A stretch of DNA of 33,520 nt from Chara braunii (Eukaryota; Streptophyta; Charophyceae; Charales; Characeae): contig BFEA01000020.1 of assembly GCA_003427395.1 (NCBI GenBank), forward strand, positions 2,374,577-2,408,096. Direction: 5' to 3'. Below the pieces are notes generated by a model, which was not told the origin of the DNA, made no database searches, and saw only the letters and a list, made by a program, of their open reading frames with translations. Positions 10,885 through 21,830 of the stretch are shown here, piece after piece. How positions within the stretch are numbered: position 1 is the first letter of the stretch; each line of letters starts with the position of its first letter. The translations under genes were made by a program, and so were the position numbers.

Positions 10885-11107
10885 TCTCATTTACATGTAC
10901 ACACATATACACATATCCATGATATCCTTGAATTTCGACTATAATTTCTAAAAGTCCCAACCAAAGTATTCTCATCTACATGTGCACACATACACACAAA
11001 CATATATTATCCATTCTGAATCGCCAGCACAATTCGTAGGGATCTGTTCTATAATTACGTATCCTTGAAATTTCGACTATAATTTCTAAAAGTCCCAAGT
11101 AAAGTTC
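10885..11107. repeat. Imperfect tandem duplication in AT-rich DNA
   Basis: TTTCGACTATAATTTCTAAA followed by AGTCCCAA occurs near 10933 and near 11070. Each copy is preceded by an ATTCTCAT(T/C)TACATGT(A/G)CACACATA block (10884 and 10969). Confidence 0.8.
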
Positions 11108-11429
11108 TATCATGATTTTCTAATCTTGGAACCCGAAAACTTCGGAATCTCTCCGATAATTAGTTTTTTGCTTCTTTCAAATTGGTGATACGTGCACATG
11201 GTGGGAGCTGCCAAACGTTGATTGGCGCAAGGGGCAGGGAAATAATCGTACTAGTCTTACTGCTGCCCTGCGCTTTCTTCAGTGGGTTTTCCTAAAGGTG
11301 TAGGGTGTTTTCGGGGGTTATTGCATATTTTTGAAGAGGCCCTGCTTTTCCAAATTGTGATCGACATTTTGGTTAGTGTGTCATCAATAACTGTAATCAG
11401 CTGGATTGGATCGTTCCCGGAGGCCTGAA

Positions 11430-11745
11430 CGGTAAGAAAGGGGGGGGGGGAGCTCTACAGGGGCATCACAAGGTGGGGGGTGAATGTCTCAAAAAGGGTA
11501 GGGGCGGAGTAGGGGGTTGCCCTATTCTGGGGCAGGGGCTGGCGTGTGGGTCAACATCAGTCCCAGCGGAGGCAGAAATGGGTAAGGGGTGGGGGGGCAT
11601 GCTTTAGGTGGGAACTGCGTGCTCCTGGGGAAAGGGAGGTAGAGGGTTGGTCCTATATTGGGGCCGAGGGAGAGTGGGTGACTCGCCTCGGCGGAGGCAG
11701 TGTAGGGCTGAGGGGGGAGGGGTAGGGGGAGGGAGGGGCGATCTC
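11430..11745 (+). repeat. G-rich region with internal duplication and G4 potential
   Basis: Many runs of three to ten G lie close together on the plus strand. Two related blocks (about 11500-11580 and 11640-11705) share AG(A)GGGTTG.CCTAT, a GGGGC block, GTGGGT, and end with CGGCGGAGGCAG or CAGCGGAGGCAG. The G-run spacing would allow quadruplex formation. No gene is seen. Confidence 0.6.
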
Positions 11746-11889
11746 TCTAGAAGAATTCTAACATCCAATTTCGTATTTCTTTCCATTCGGTTTGCCTCTC
11801 GAGGAGGTTGTAGGAATAGGCGCTATCTGGCAAGTCATCTGTGATCCTGCGAAGGGTGATCAAAAACTCAGTGGCTCTCGAAGATCGAT

Positions 11890-12414
11890 GCTGGAGCAAC
11901 GCTGGCCGGAGCTGGCGCCAGGTGGTGCGACTCTGTGACCTAGCTTAGTGGGGGTGTGAGGCCTGGTAGAGAGATCTGGGGGGCTGTTTGCGGGGGCAGT
12001 CTCAGTGGTCATCGGTGGTCGTAACTGGAGCAATGCTGGCCGGTGCTAGAGCAAGGTGGTGCAACGCTGTAACCTAACCTGATGGGAGCATGAGGCCTGG
12101 GAGAGCTTCGGTTCATGCTGAAAATAGCCATGCTGGTGGTGGTCGTAGGTGGATTGAATAGGCTTCACCTATCTGATTCGTGGTTGGGAGGCTTTTTGAC
12201 ACACATATTCTAGTGACTTGGTAGAGTCTGAGTAGCGGACCATGAATGTTTCTGAGTTCTCCCTTTTCTTCAATCGTTCTAAGCCGAAGGCCGGGTAATG
12301 GCCCCGGTAGGTCATTTTTGTATTCTGATAAGGGACGCTGGGCCTGGTTCCCAGCCGTGTTGCTCCCCACGAATAGATTGGAGCATCGTCTCAACCAAAA
12401 AAAAAAAAAAAAAA
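11890..12414 (+). mobile_element. Probable retroposon 3' end with poly(A) tail
   Basis: The segment ends in A18 at 12397-12414 after a CATCGTCTCAACC end. Inside it are two related blocks of about 80 bp starting near 11892 and 12027 (TGGAGCAA(C/T)GCTGGCCGG.. to ..TGAGGCCTGG(T/G)). Such internal repeats are common in LINE and SINE 3' regions. No reverse transcriptase frame and no target duplication was found, so the class is unresolved. It could be the 3' end of a LINE in the opposite orientation to the one at 576-3336. Confidence 0.4.
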
Positions 12415-12941
12415 GAAGGAAAAAAATTAAAATAATAATAATAATTTTAATTAAACTTATTATTAAAGGAATTAATAAATTAATAAAATGTTAGATTATG
12501 TAAAACATTAAACATTAACTATGTTATTTTAACTTATTAGTCTTATTTACATGAATGCTGGTCAGACACAACTGCAACATGGAGGAAGTAGTCAACATAC
12601 CAGACGTAAATATGCAGGGTCAGAAGAACGCAGCTCAACATTCTCCGTGAGAAGCCATTCAGGAAAACCTCCAAATTCCCACTCTGCATGAAAAGTTGAA
12701 TACAGAAACAAAGGTAACTGCAATTGTCATCTCCTCCCCACCCCCTGCTGCTGATTTTCTCAATGCTTTTGTTTTGTCTCCATCATGAGGAACCTCACAC
12801 ATGACATAAGTGGGAAGGAGAAGCTGACAAGTGTCGCAACAGGACATACTCGCTCCTACACAGGATGTGGAAAAAAAGAGTGTGGAAATGCGGACGAAAA
12901 ACCCCACAACAAATGATTCAGAAGCACCCCAAGAGAGTCAG

Positions 12942-14060
12942 TGTAATGAACCCAGTGTCGATGAGTTCAAGCAGGGCAAACAAGTCTGAACCCGGCGCCC
13001 AATATGATGTCTCCAATCATGAATGCTGGAATAACTCGGCTCAAATGAGCACCAGACACGGCTGTGGGTCGTCACTTTTGTGCAAAGGCCCGAAACGGGG
13101 GCCAAAGGTCACGCCCAAGTCATGAGATGCCTGCCCGAAGGCCTACAACTGTGGGGCACCGCAGGCAAGGCCAGAAACGGCCTTCCGAGGTCTAACGTGA
13201 GACAGTTGACCTTGGCAAGTCCACAGTTGACCTCAGCTCGGAAATTCAGGCACACAAGTCAAGTCAAGCTGTTTCCAGTCTTGGCCATAGATCACGTACG
13301 CACCTCTGGTTGTTTGCAGGTATCCGGACGAGATCAAGCCCAAATGGGAAATATCGGTTTCTGCAACTGTAAAGGATCCAGGCCATTGACTGATGGACGA
13401 TCTGGGCCGTCGTATGCATGAGACCTGAGGCTGGTCAACTCAAGTCAACACTATGTGTTGACTCAGGACCTGACCGTGGACATTCATTCTTGCACATGCT
13501 GCTTGAAGCTGGGTCTACGCTGGCTTGACGTTGGACGACGACGCAGGACTGCTATTGCTTTGTGTTGGCGCCTGTTTCTGTCTATGGCACCACCTGGACA
13601 TTTGATTATGCTGGCGTGGCTCTTGCCACACTGATTACGACTTTGATGGAGTATCAGCGAGGAGGAGGAGGATCAGGGCTGTGGGATTGGTCGAATGTCG
13701 GGGAAAGCTTACCTGTTTGCGTTCATGTCAACATTGCGCATTGCTGTACATCTTCAGAAGAAGTCTGCGCCATGATGAGATCTGTTCATTGTCAGAGCGT
13801 GTCAGAGGAGACTGTCTGCTGACGTGGCGAGTGGGAGATGCCTGAAGGGGAAGTGGGCTTGTGAGGGAGATCTATCTACTGAGATGATGGGTACTTTCTC
13901 TTCCACCCTCTAAATCTTATCTCCCTCCTATCAGCTTCTTCTCTGGTCATGAGACATTGGACTATTTGATTACATGTACGATTCTGGAGACATTGAAACT
14001 GTGCTGAGACATTCTGTATTTTGACATTGACGAGTTTTCCATCTGACTGGGTTCATTGCA
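12942..14060 (+). mobile_element. 1.1-kb repeat with TG..CA inverted ends (copy 1)
   Basis: The element starts with TGTAATGAACCCAGT and ends with ACTGGGTTCATTGCA. This is a 15-bp inverted repeat with one mismatch, and TG...CA ends are typical of solo LTRs. Its right two-thirds match the inverted sequence 18711-19720: shared blocks include CTTTCTCTTCCACCCT, CTTGCCACACTG and GACTGGGTTCATT. No target duplication is visible (flanks GTCAG and AATGC). No protein is encoded. It could be a solo LTR or a non-autonomous DNA element. Confidence 0.6.
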
Positions 14061-14777
14061 AATGCGAGTACATAATTCGACTGATAGCTCATGTCAACAG
14101 CAGCGAGTCATCATAGAAGAGCAGAGAGAGTGGAGGGATACAGGAGAAATAATGCAAAGAGGAGGAGGAGGAGAGGACAATAGTAATAAACAATTCATGT
14201 CTGTCGCCTCTCTTCCTCACTTCCTCATCCGGCTTCTCCCCTCTCGCCACGTCAGCAATGTATGATCTCTTCTGACCGCCTCTAACATATCACTGTGCAG
14301 ATCCAGCAGAGCGCCCATCCTCCTCACAACATCCATATCAAGCTGAGGAGGATGGAGCTGACACTCCTCACCTTTGTGGAGACCAGCAGCAGATGAGTCA
14401 CGATGTCGCCAGGTAAGTCCAGGTAAGCTTTCCCTCGTCTCCCAACCTCAACCACACAGGAAGATCCTCCACAAAACAATCAAATAATTCAGAAAATGAC
14501 AAAAGAAACATGTCAAAGTTCACACATTCCAAACAACTTCTAAATAACGAGCTAAAAGTTTCACAGAATCTTCGTCAAAACCATCAGTACATAAGACTCC
14601 CTTTCGCCCTAGTGAAATAATTGACCCATCATCTAACCACCAGATAGCTAATGACAATGGTGTAAGATGATTCAACCATCGACATCGAATAGCTAATTTA
14701 TTTTTGTCATGTGTTATTTTATGAATTTCTGTTAGTTGAGGGAGAGCACGACCTCCTTGCCCAAGCCCCGTCTCCTG
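14061..14777. other. Spacer, no gene recognised
   Basis: A plus-strand segment at 14302-14412 is bounded by GTGCAG and GTAAGT and is open in one frame, which is exon-like. It has no recognisable domain and no partner exon. The rest is AT-rich and anonymous. Confidence 0.3.
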
Positions 14778-15036
14778 GGCCTGATTTGACTTGGTACCGG
14801 TTGTCCACGGCCTGTTTGCTGTGGAATATTGGGGCCCGGTGCCTTCCAGACTTTTCTCGGAGTGCTGCTATATTTTGACTGTGGGACTGGACTTGAGGGC
14901 CGGGTACCAGTCGAATTTTTACCTTTGTAGCCTGAGGGTAGTACCCGACTTGCCTCTTTTCTGTTTTCGGCTGTCTGGGCCTTTTCATGACTTGGGGACC
15001 TGGATCCTGAGACTCAAATTTGGAGTCTGCACGGTG
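14778..15036 (+). repeat. Dispersed GC-rich repeat, copy 2
   Basis: Second copy of the repeat at 7974-8240, in the same orientation, with the shared blocks listed there. It lies just downstream (in gene orientation) of the GH35 exon at 15376-15571. Confidence 0.8.
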
Positions 15037-15039
15037 AAC

Positions 15040-15295
15040 TAGGGAGCTGGGCAGGCAAGCAAATAGTTAGGGAGGCAGCCAGGCAAGCATATAGTTAGAG
15101 AGTCAGGGACGCAGTTAGTTAGGGATGCAGGGACGCAATCAGTTAGGAGGCAGGCAGGCAGGCAGGGACACCGATATTCAGGGATGCAGGGACGGAGCGA
15201 ATTAGGGAGGCAGGCAGGCAGGCAGGAAGGGACACCAAAATCTAGGGACGCAGGGACAGTTAGTTAGGGAGGCAGGCAAGCAGATGGGTGAGTGT
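15040..15295 (+). repeat. Degenerate GGCA/GGGACGCA minisatellite
   Basis: Irregular repetition of TTAGGGAGGCAGGCAGGCA and CAGGGACGCAGTTAG-type words over about 250 bp. Four-base GGCA runs are nested inside a longer unit of about 60-70 bp. It begins about 80 bp past the splice donor of the GH35 exon, so it lies in that gene's next intron. Confidence 0.85.
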
Positions 15296-15375
15296 GTAAA
15301 CAGGTGGAAATATGAATTGGGTGGCTAAGTAGCAGGACCCCGTTGAAGTCAGGAAGGGGAAATAACAGAGCGCAC

Positions 15376-15571
15376 CTCCACACACATAAGGACCAAGTCG
15401 TAACATCACCAGAAGGCCTACTTCCTGAGCAATCCTGCAGAATTTTGGAAAGTCCTGCCACCCGTCAAATCGAACATTTCCACGTTTCTGCTCATGGAAA
15501 TTCCACGGAACATAGAACTGAATCGTATTTAATCCCAATGCCTTGACCCGCATAAGGCGATCCCTCCAATA
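15376..15571 (-). CDS. GH35 beta-galactosidase, exon encoding the early TIM barrel
   Basis: The 196-bp exon is bounded by an acceptor (..GTGAACAG|TATTGG) and a donor (GTGTGTGGAG|GTGCGC). It encodes 65 residues plus one base: YWRDRLMRVKALGLNTIQ.., YVPWNFHEQ, a variable strand, then AQEVGLLVMLRLGPYVCG. These are classic GH35 blocks: the W(K/R)DRL..(K/A)..GLN(T/A)IQ.YVPWN.HE helix and strand, and the GPY(I/V)C(A/G)E strand. In the family the acid/base Glu follows directly, so its codon would be split by the next intron (G|AG). The sequence is closer to the BGAL17/animal GLB1 type than to the major plant type (HYPRS..W). GH35 enzymes cut terminal beta-galactose residues and usually act in the wall, vacuole or lysosome. 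No later exons were found in 1-15375. Confidence 0.92.
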
Positions 15572-15921
15572 CTGTTCACAAGTACCAACAACAAGTCAGG
15601 GACATGTTGTCAACAACTGTGAGTAACACTAACAGAGAACCTGAATGAAGATACGCACTCTGCAGAACAGAAGAGAAGAAAGAAGAAAGAAGGAAAAAAA
15701 AAATTCACCGCCCTACATAATTGCTTGGTGGCTGACGAGAGAATTAGGTTCAGGTCAATTGTTTGTTGTTCATTTATTCTGCGGTGCAGGTCATTTGTTT
15801 GTTGCGACACAAAGAGAACATACCACCTTTTCATAGATGGCACTTGCGGTGCAGGAGGTGATGGGATGACCTTTAATTTCATAATGATACATGGACCACT
15901 GGATGAAGTTCGAAACAAACC

Positions 15922-16172
15922 ACCAGGACGGTCAAAGTGGGTCCACACACGTAGCCCTTATTCAGAAGTTCAAGCCATATTTCTTTTTTCTTCCATGATC
16001 TTTCAAGATAACATTCACAAGAGAACACATATACCTCTGAATGTCGAAACTACCAGGACGGTCAAAGTGGGTCCACACACGTANCCCTTATTCAGAAGTT
16101 CAAGCCATATTTCTTTCTGCCAAGATCTTTCAAGATAACATTCACAAGAGAACACACGTACCTCTGAATGTC
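15922..16172. repeat. Tandem duplication, period 130 bp
   Basis: Copies start at 15922 and 16052 with ACCAGGACGGTCAAAGTGGG and run to CCTCTGAATGTC. The second copy has a short deletion and an ambiguous base at 16084. The high identity suggests a recent event or an unresolved assembly repeat. Confidence 0.9.
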
Positions 16173-16174
16173 AA

Positions 16175-17579
16175 TCGATGGCTTCAGGGCAACGAGGGAT
16201 CAAAACTCAGAACCAATTGGACACAAACATACCGAACCCCTTCCGCCCCGGCTCTCCACACACAGATAGTTACATCTTTCCATCCAATTGTAAGAGATTG
16301 GTAAAAGTAATTTCACGGAATCTAAGAGGCCAGCAAAAGAACAGAAAGAGCGTAAAGATAATCTTAGAGTTAACGATACAAATCAGAAACAACCTGATGA
16401 TGATGACCCCCTTGCCACTGGAGAACTATGAAGTTCTGCAATCCGCCAAACAGGAGCAAACTAATCCAAAAACAACGTACGTACGTACTATGTACGTTAC
16501 TGCATTGTTTTCAACTTACCTCCGAAAAATGGGTTTTCAGCAATCATGTTTTTTTCTTCGAATTGATGATGCAGTCAAAAGAATTGTATGTCCGTCGTGC
16601 GTTGCATTTGGGGTGTCCAATGCCTGAGAAATTCCTCCCTTTTTTTTTACGGGATCCTTGCGGTTTAGATGGGGTGGGTGGGACTCAGATAGAAAGGTAG
16701 GTCTTTCCGATTTTGTTTTTCCCCTCGCAGATGGCACAACCCTGTGTTTTCTCACGGCTGTCGCTATTGGTCATGAATCATGATTCATTGTTTTTTCATC
16801 TTTGAGCCACACCAACACCTGCCCGACGCAGCGATAGAGGACCCTACAGGGGTGACTACAGTACCGGTAGCCCTCTTCGGAAAAGTCGTTCTTCAAAATT
16901 TTTAGCATAATGTACATACGTTGTATTCAAATGCAATGTCCTTGCATGTTCTTTTAACACACGGCGTATGTACATTGTTTTTGGGTTAAGACGGTAGCTG
17001 AATGCAAGAGGTGGGAGCTCAGAGGCCTACACATCAGAGCTAGGGTGACGGATTATGACTTACACCACCACTCCATCCGGACCTGTTTTGACAAACCAGA
17101 AGTTGCATTTGCCCACGTGATACATGCTCAGTCGAGCGATTTATATGGAGCCAACGATCCGCAAAGTGATGAAAAGGACTCGAATGGACAATGCAGCGTC
17201 AGCAAAACATCAACAAGCAATGTGCATCCAGATACATATGAAAATAGCATAATGTGGCGCAACAGAAGACTCGAAGATATGGCCTGACCTATCAGATACT
17301 GACATGACACCCCATCATACACCACACATGTGAGAGAGAGAGGAGGGACTGCAGATATAGAAGAAAGGTCCCTCCTTGATCATGCACATGGGGAGATACC
17401 ACGGATGAGGAGATGGGGGGGGGGAGAGGCGAGACGAAGATGGAGATGAGGGAGAAGACCAAGATCGCGATAGCGAAGTCCATAAATAGTCTCCCTGCTG
17501 AGTGTCCAATCAATGTCTGCCAAAAAAATGTCGAATCAGATCCTGGGCCTCATGGCCTGATGTAACCTCTGCCTGTAAC
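16175..17579. other. Intronic DNA, no gene recognised
   Basis: An 80-codon plus-strand frame at 17045-17287 (MTDYDLHHHS.. to ..RRLEDMA) has no recognised domain, and it lies inside the GH35 intron. ACGTACGTACGTAC-like words occur at about 16477-16496. Nothing else is supported. Confidence 0.35.
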
Positions 17580-17724
17580 CTCTCTCTCTCTCTCTCTCTG
17601 AAGAAGGAGGAGGAGGCAGCAGGCGGAGGAAGAGGAGGAGGAGGAGGAAGAAGAAGAAGAGGAGGAGAAGGAGGAGGCGGAGAAGAAGAAGAAGAAGAAG
17701 AAGAAGAAGAAGAAGAAGAAGAAG
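17580..17724. repeat. CT tract then purine (GGA/GAA)n tract at the gap edge
   Basis: (CT)n at about 17580-17600 is followed by GGA/GAA triplets that run straight into the assembly gap. Such tracts commonly stop assemblers. Confidence 0.95.
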
Positions 17725-18520
17725 NNNNNNNNNNNNNNNNNNNNNNNNNNNNNNNNNNNNNNNNNNNNNNNNNNNNNNNNNNNNNNNNNNNNNNNNNNNN
17801 NNNNNNNNNNNNNNNNNNNNNNNNNNNNNNNNNNNNNNNNNNNNNNNNNNNNNNNNNNNNNNNNNNNNNNNNNNNNNNNNNNNNNNNNNNNNNNNNNNNN
17901 NNNNNNNNNNNNNNNNNNNNNNNNNNNNNNNNNNNNNNNNNNNNNNNNNNNNNNNNNNNNNNNNNNNNNNNNNNNNNNNNNNNNNNNNNNNNNNNNNNNN
18001 NNNNNNNNNNNNNNNNNNNNNNNNNNNNNNNNNNNNNNNNNNNNNNNNNNNNNNNNNNNNNNNNNNNNNNNNNNNNNNNNNNNNNNNNNNNNNNNNNNNN
18101 NNNNNNNNNNNNNNNNNNNNNNNNNNNNNNNNNNNNNNNNNNNNNNNNNNNNNNNNNNNNNNNNNNNNNNNNNNNNNNNNNNNNNNNNNNNNNNNNNNNN
18201 NNNNNNNNNNNNNNNNNNNNNNNNNNNNNNNNNNNNNNNNNNNNNNNNNNNNNNNNNNNNNNNNNNNNNNNNNNNNNNNNNNNNNNNNNNNNNNNNNNNN
18301 NNNNNNNNNNNNNNNNNNNNNNNNNNNNNNNNNNNNNNNNNNNNNNNNNNNNNNNNNNNNNNNNNNNNNNNNNNNNNNNNNNNNNNNNNNNNNNNNNNNN
18401 NNNNNNNNNNNNNNNNNNNNNNNNNNNNNNNNNNNNNNNNNNNNNNNNNNNNNNNNNNNNNNNNNNNNNNNNNNNNNNNNNNNNNNNNNNNNNNNNNNNN
18501 NNNNNNNNNNNNNNNNNNNN
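17725..18520. other. Assembly gap (796 N)
   Basis: A continuous run of N. The true length and content are unknown. It lies inside the GH35 intron. Confidence 0.99.
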
Positions 18521-18710
18521 AGAGATCGCCGCTAGTGAAAACGAGCCCGTTCAACAGCCAAGATCAACAAATCTATGCAAAGATCGGCGTCGACGAAAGT
18601 GAAATCGGTCGATTAGCTCTTTTGACTTTTTTAAAGTTTTTTTTGGTGCTTTTGTCTTTCCACTAAAAGATATGCCCCCTGCCAAATTATTACCGCAAAC
18701 CAACATCTAT

Positions 18711-19720
18711 TGTAATGAACCCAGTCAGGAGAGAAACTCGTCAAGTGCCGAAATACAAGAAGTCTAAGCGCTGATAAATGTCTCCAATAATCATGAAATG
18801 TGATCTGTATTGATTCTGTAATATAATGTCTCGTAACCATAGGACGAAGTAGATAGGAGGGATAATTAACTTAGGGTGGAAGAGAAAGTATCCATCAATG
18901 TCTCTGTAGATAGAACTCCCTCAATCCCCACTTCTGATTCGGGCATCTCCCCACATCCATGTCAGTAAACAGTGTCCCAGAAACCAGTCTGACGAGATCT
19001 GATCACAACATAGTGCCACATAGGCACAAGTCTCCCATGAAGACGTCTCTGCAGTGAGCAATGTCGACGGTAAGTTTCCCTCTCGCACTCAATAAATCCC
19101 CCAGTTCCTGATCTCCCTCCTTGTTGCATCCCCATCTGCGTCGAAGACAGTGTGGCATGCGCCACGTCAGCAATGCCAGAGACAGTGTGGCAAGTGCCAC
19201 GTCAGCATCCGAGAAGACAGCTGGCACCAGCACGCAAAGCAGCAGTCTCGCGTCATCGTCGCACAATGCCAGCGTAGAGCCAGCGTCTTGCCAGCGTCCA
19301 GCCAGTGTCAAGCCAGCGCCGTGCCAGCGTCAAGCAGCAAGTGCAAGACTGAATGTTGACCCCCAGGGGCTGGGTCAATAAATAATGTTGACACCGTTGA
19401 CCAGCCTCTGGTCTCTCACGTGTGGAAGCTCAGATTGACTCACAGCCGACGCCCTGGATCTCGTACAGTTACAGACTTCCACTTGGACCAAAGTAATGCC
19501 TGGACACCTGTGTACAACCAAGTGTGTGTGTCTGATCGGTGGCCTGGACTGGGTCCGTGAAGACTTTGACGCGTGAGCCCCAATATTCCGATATACCGAT
19601 GACTTCGGTCAACTGTTGGGCGCAGGGCCTCTGAAGCCTCATTTCAGGGCTCTGTTTCCCACGATCGGACGCTGGGCCTTGAGGCCGATTCATGGCCTGT
19701 GGGTGGCCATCCTGGCCGAT
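18711..19720 (-). mobile_element. 1.1-kb repeat, copy 2 (inverted and diverged)
   Basis: The end TGTAATGAACCCAGT at 18711-18725 corresponds to the right end of copy 1 (14046-14060). Read on the minus strand, the segment then follows copy 1 backwards through CTTTCTCTTCCACCCT, GACATTGCTCA.TGC and CTTGCCACACTG to the TGACCAGCCTC(A/T)GGTCTC block. The far terminus was not found, so this copy is truncated or strongly diverged. It contains extra GCTGGCA.GACGCTGGC reiterations at about 19255-19330. Confidence 0.65.
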
Positions 19721-20280
19721 AACATAGGCATATTTGAGCAGGTTATTGGCATTATTGCATCTATCTTTTTTTCATCCAGTTTTATATACATGAAAAACAA
19801 CACTTGTGACACAACAATGGCGAAAACAAAAGGACAACCCATCCCACAACGCCCAATCAACATATCTCAACCAGGCGATAAGGAAAGATCAACAATCACA
19901 ATGCACTACCACAAAACATGAGACGTGTCATCACCAGGGCGCACGAGACCGTATGACATACCGCTCGGATCAACGAAATAGGACAGTCTCCACCATCGAT
20001 CTGACAATCGTACGGCCAAGCATGCAGGAAACAACCGATGCTCGGCGCGGACTTATGGGAGAATTACCCCCGCAGCCCATGAAGGATTAAAGTTTTGTTG
20101 AGGATTATTTTACATAACATACACTTTTTTGAAGTTTTTCATATTTTTTTGAGGACCTTTTTTAAAGTTTTTTTCCTTTTTTTAATGTTCGCGTTCGCTG
20201 GTTCTTGGAGGATATTCGCGTTCTCCATAATACGTTCGCGTTCTCCCTCCGAACACGAATGGGTGCTACAGTGATGAAAA
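19721..20280. other. Intronic DNA flanking the chromovirus
   Basis: No gene recognised. TTCGCGTTC occurs three times between about 20187 and 20250. The block ends in GAAAA directly before the chromovirus LTR. Confidence 0.4.
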
Positions 20281-21286
20281 TGCAAGGAAAATGAACAGAA
20301 GCGAGATGACAATATTCAGATTGCAGAATCACATTGAAAGCCAAATCGTATCACAGTGTTCAGAAAGCAGCATTGCACCAATATAACACCAATGGAGGAT
20401 CGTAGCACTGAAAGTCAATGTCAATGAGAGCTTGCTCTCGGCACCACCAACATATGTATCCAGTCTCTATCTCTCTACTTGGCGCTCGGCGCCCAGCCTA
20501 CTCCCTACACAGCTACAACTAGCCTACTAATTGACAATGCAACTGTTGACGTCAGCAGCCTCCGAAGTACTTGAAGATGTCGCCTATGCAGACCATCGCC
20601 AATACCAGGTATGTGCCCTCACATCATCATCACCATCATCATCCTTCTCTCTCTCTCTCCCTTGTCTCTCTCCCACGTCTTCCCTTTGTACACCCGAAGA
20701 CCACCCCTGTGCCTCACTGTACATCTAAGCCCGCCAACTATGGAGGCTGGGCTATGGCGCTGCCCTCAGCAGCGCCCTGCTCTCTGCACGACCGCACGTG
20801 CTTGCACCTCGCCGCTCAGCGAGAGCAGCAGCTCACGAGCTTCAGCTCCAGCAGCTCTGCCGCCAGCATGCGAGTGCCGGAATGAGCCGCCAGCCAGCAA
20901 GCTCTTTCCTATATGGAAAAGAGCTGGCTGGCTTCGCAGCCTGGCTGCCCTGAGCCTGGGCCCAGAAGCTTCCGGTAGGCCCCAAGGTGCTGCGCCTCTG
21001 GTGCAGCTACTGGGCCTCATTCGGTTGGGCCTCCCAACTGTCTGTGTATGAGGCTGCAAATCTCGCCCAGGGCCTGTGCTTTTGGAAAGGCCTAGAAGGC
21101 CTGGGATTTTCCACGCTGCTCAGCCTGTGTTTTCCTTCAACCAACTGGCGCGACGAAACTGCCTGGACCCCAAATACGAAATTGACAGCCAAGGGCCTCT
21201 CGTGCTTTGTTTGGCCCGCCTTCACTTAGGGCGGGCACATTTGTGGCAGGGGCCCCTTAGGCCTGCCGAGGACCCAAATCTTCGCA
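20281..21286 (-). repeat. 3' LTR of the chromovirus (1006 bp)
   Basis: On the minus strand it starts TGCGAAGATT directly after a purine tract and ends CCTTGCA, giving TG...CA ends with a short TGCAAG/CTTGCA inverted repeat as judged with the other LTR. It aligns along its whole length with the 5' LTR. It contains an AGCTCTTTCC-TATAT-GGAAAAGAGCT hairpin near 20900 and a GAGAGCTTGCTCTC palindrome near 20427, both also present in the 5' LTR. Confidence 0.93.
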
Positions 21287-21830
21287 TTCCCTCCTCCTTT
21301 TCTTCGATTGTCCTTTGAGAAGTTTCTATATAACAGGCTGCTTCCCTTTCAAACTTTCTTTCATAACTTGAGATAATTTGAGGAGCAGTCTTCATTAATT
21401 CCTCTCTTGCGAAGCACCGGTTTTCTTGAGGATCAATGTGATATCTGAACCGCACTCGATATTGCATCTGTGGTTTTGGCGGTCGTCCCCTTCCTGGAGG
21501 TTTGGGCACAGGCATCAGCTTGTGCTCGATGATATCGTCAATGTCCACGTGTCCGTCCATGGTTGGGGGCAGCATTGATCTCCTAGAGGNAAACTGATCT
21601 GTGGCAGCGAAAGGTGCCAACTTGGATGCATGGAAAACAGGGTAAGTACGCAAGTGTGCAGGAATGCGAATCACGTATGAAGGCCCATCCGGTTGATCCC
21701 CTACAATGTCTAAGATCTCCCAGGGCCCAAAGTACTGTGGCATAAGTTTACGTGAGATCCCCAACTCCTGGCCTAGTTCAGACGACTTTACCCAGACTCT
21801 ATCACCTACCTGAAAGTTAAGAGCGCCGTC
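21222..21830 (-). pseudogene. Integrase C-terminus (GPY/F) and chromodomain-like tail
   Basis: The frame begins in the SH3-like integrase end (..NFQVGDRVWVKSSELG..), then the GPY/F module (KLMPQYFGPWEIL .. YPVFHASKLAPF), then a chromodomain-like block (DIDDIIEHKL, QYRVRFRYHI, a Glu/Leu end and SYERKFE). In chromoviruses the chromodomain steers integration to particular chromatin. The canonical aromatic cage is not obvious here. The frame is shifted relative to the integrase core at about 21830. It runs through the PPT, which encodes EEKEEG, and stops 65 bp inside the 3' LTR. An ambiguous base lies at 21590. Confidence 0.85.
21287..21305 (-). promoter_or_regulatory. Polypurine tract (plus-strand DNA primer)
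   Basis: On the minus strand this reads CGAAGAAAAGGAGGAGGGAA, directly followed by the TG of the 3' LTR. That is the expected PPT position and composition. Confidence 0.85.

Noticed and set aside
12113-12394. Minus-strand 93-codon frame
   Set aside because: It is antisense to the poly(A)-tailed retroposon end and has no motif.
17045-17287. 80-codon plus-strand frame starting MTDYDLHHHS
   Set aside because: No family recognised, and it lies inside the GH35 intron. The length is within chance expectation.
17502-18602. Long open frames (366 and 334 codons) through the assembly gap
   Set aside because: They are open only because N codons cannot be stops. The rest is translated purine repeat.
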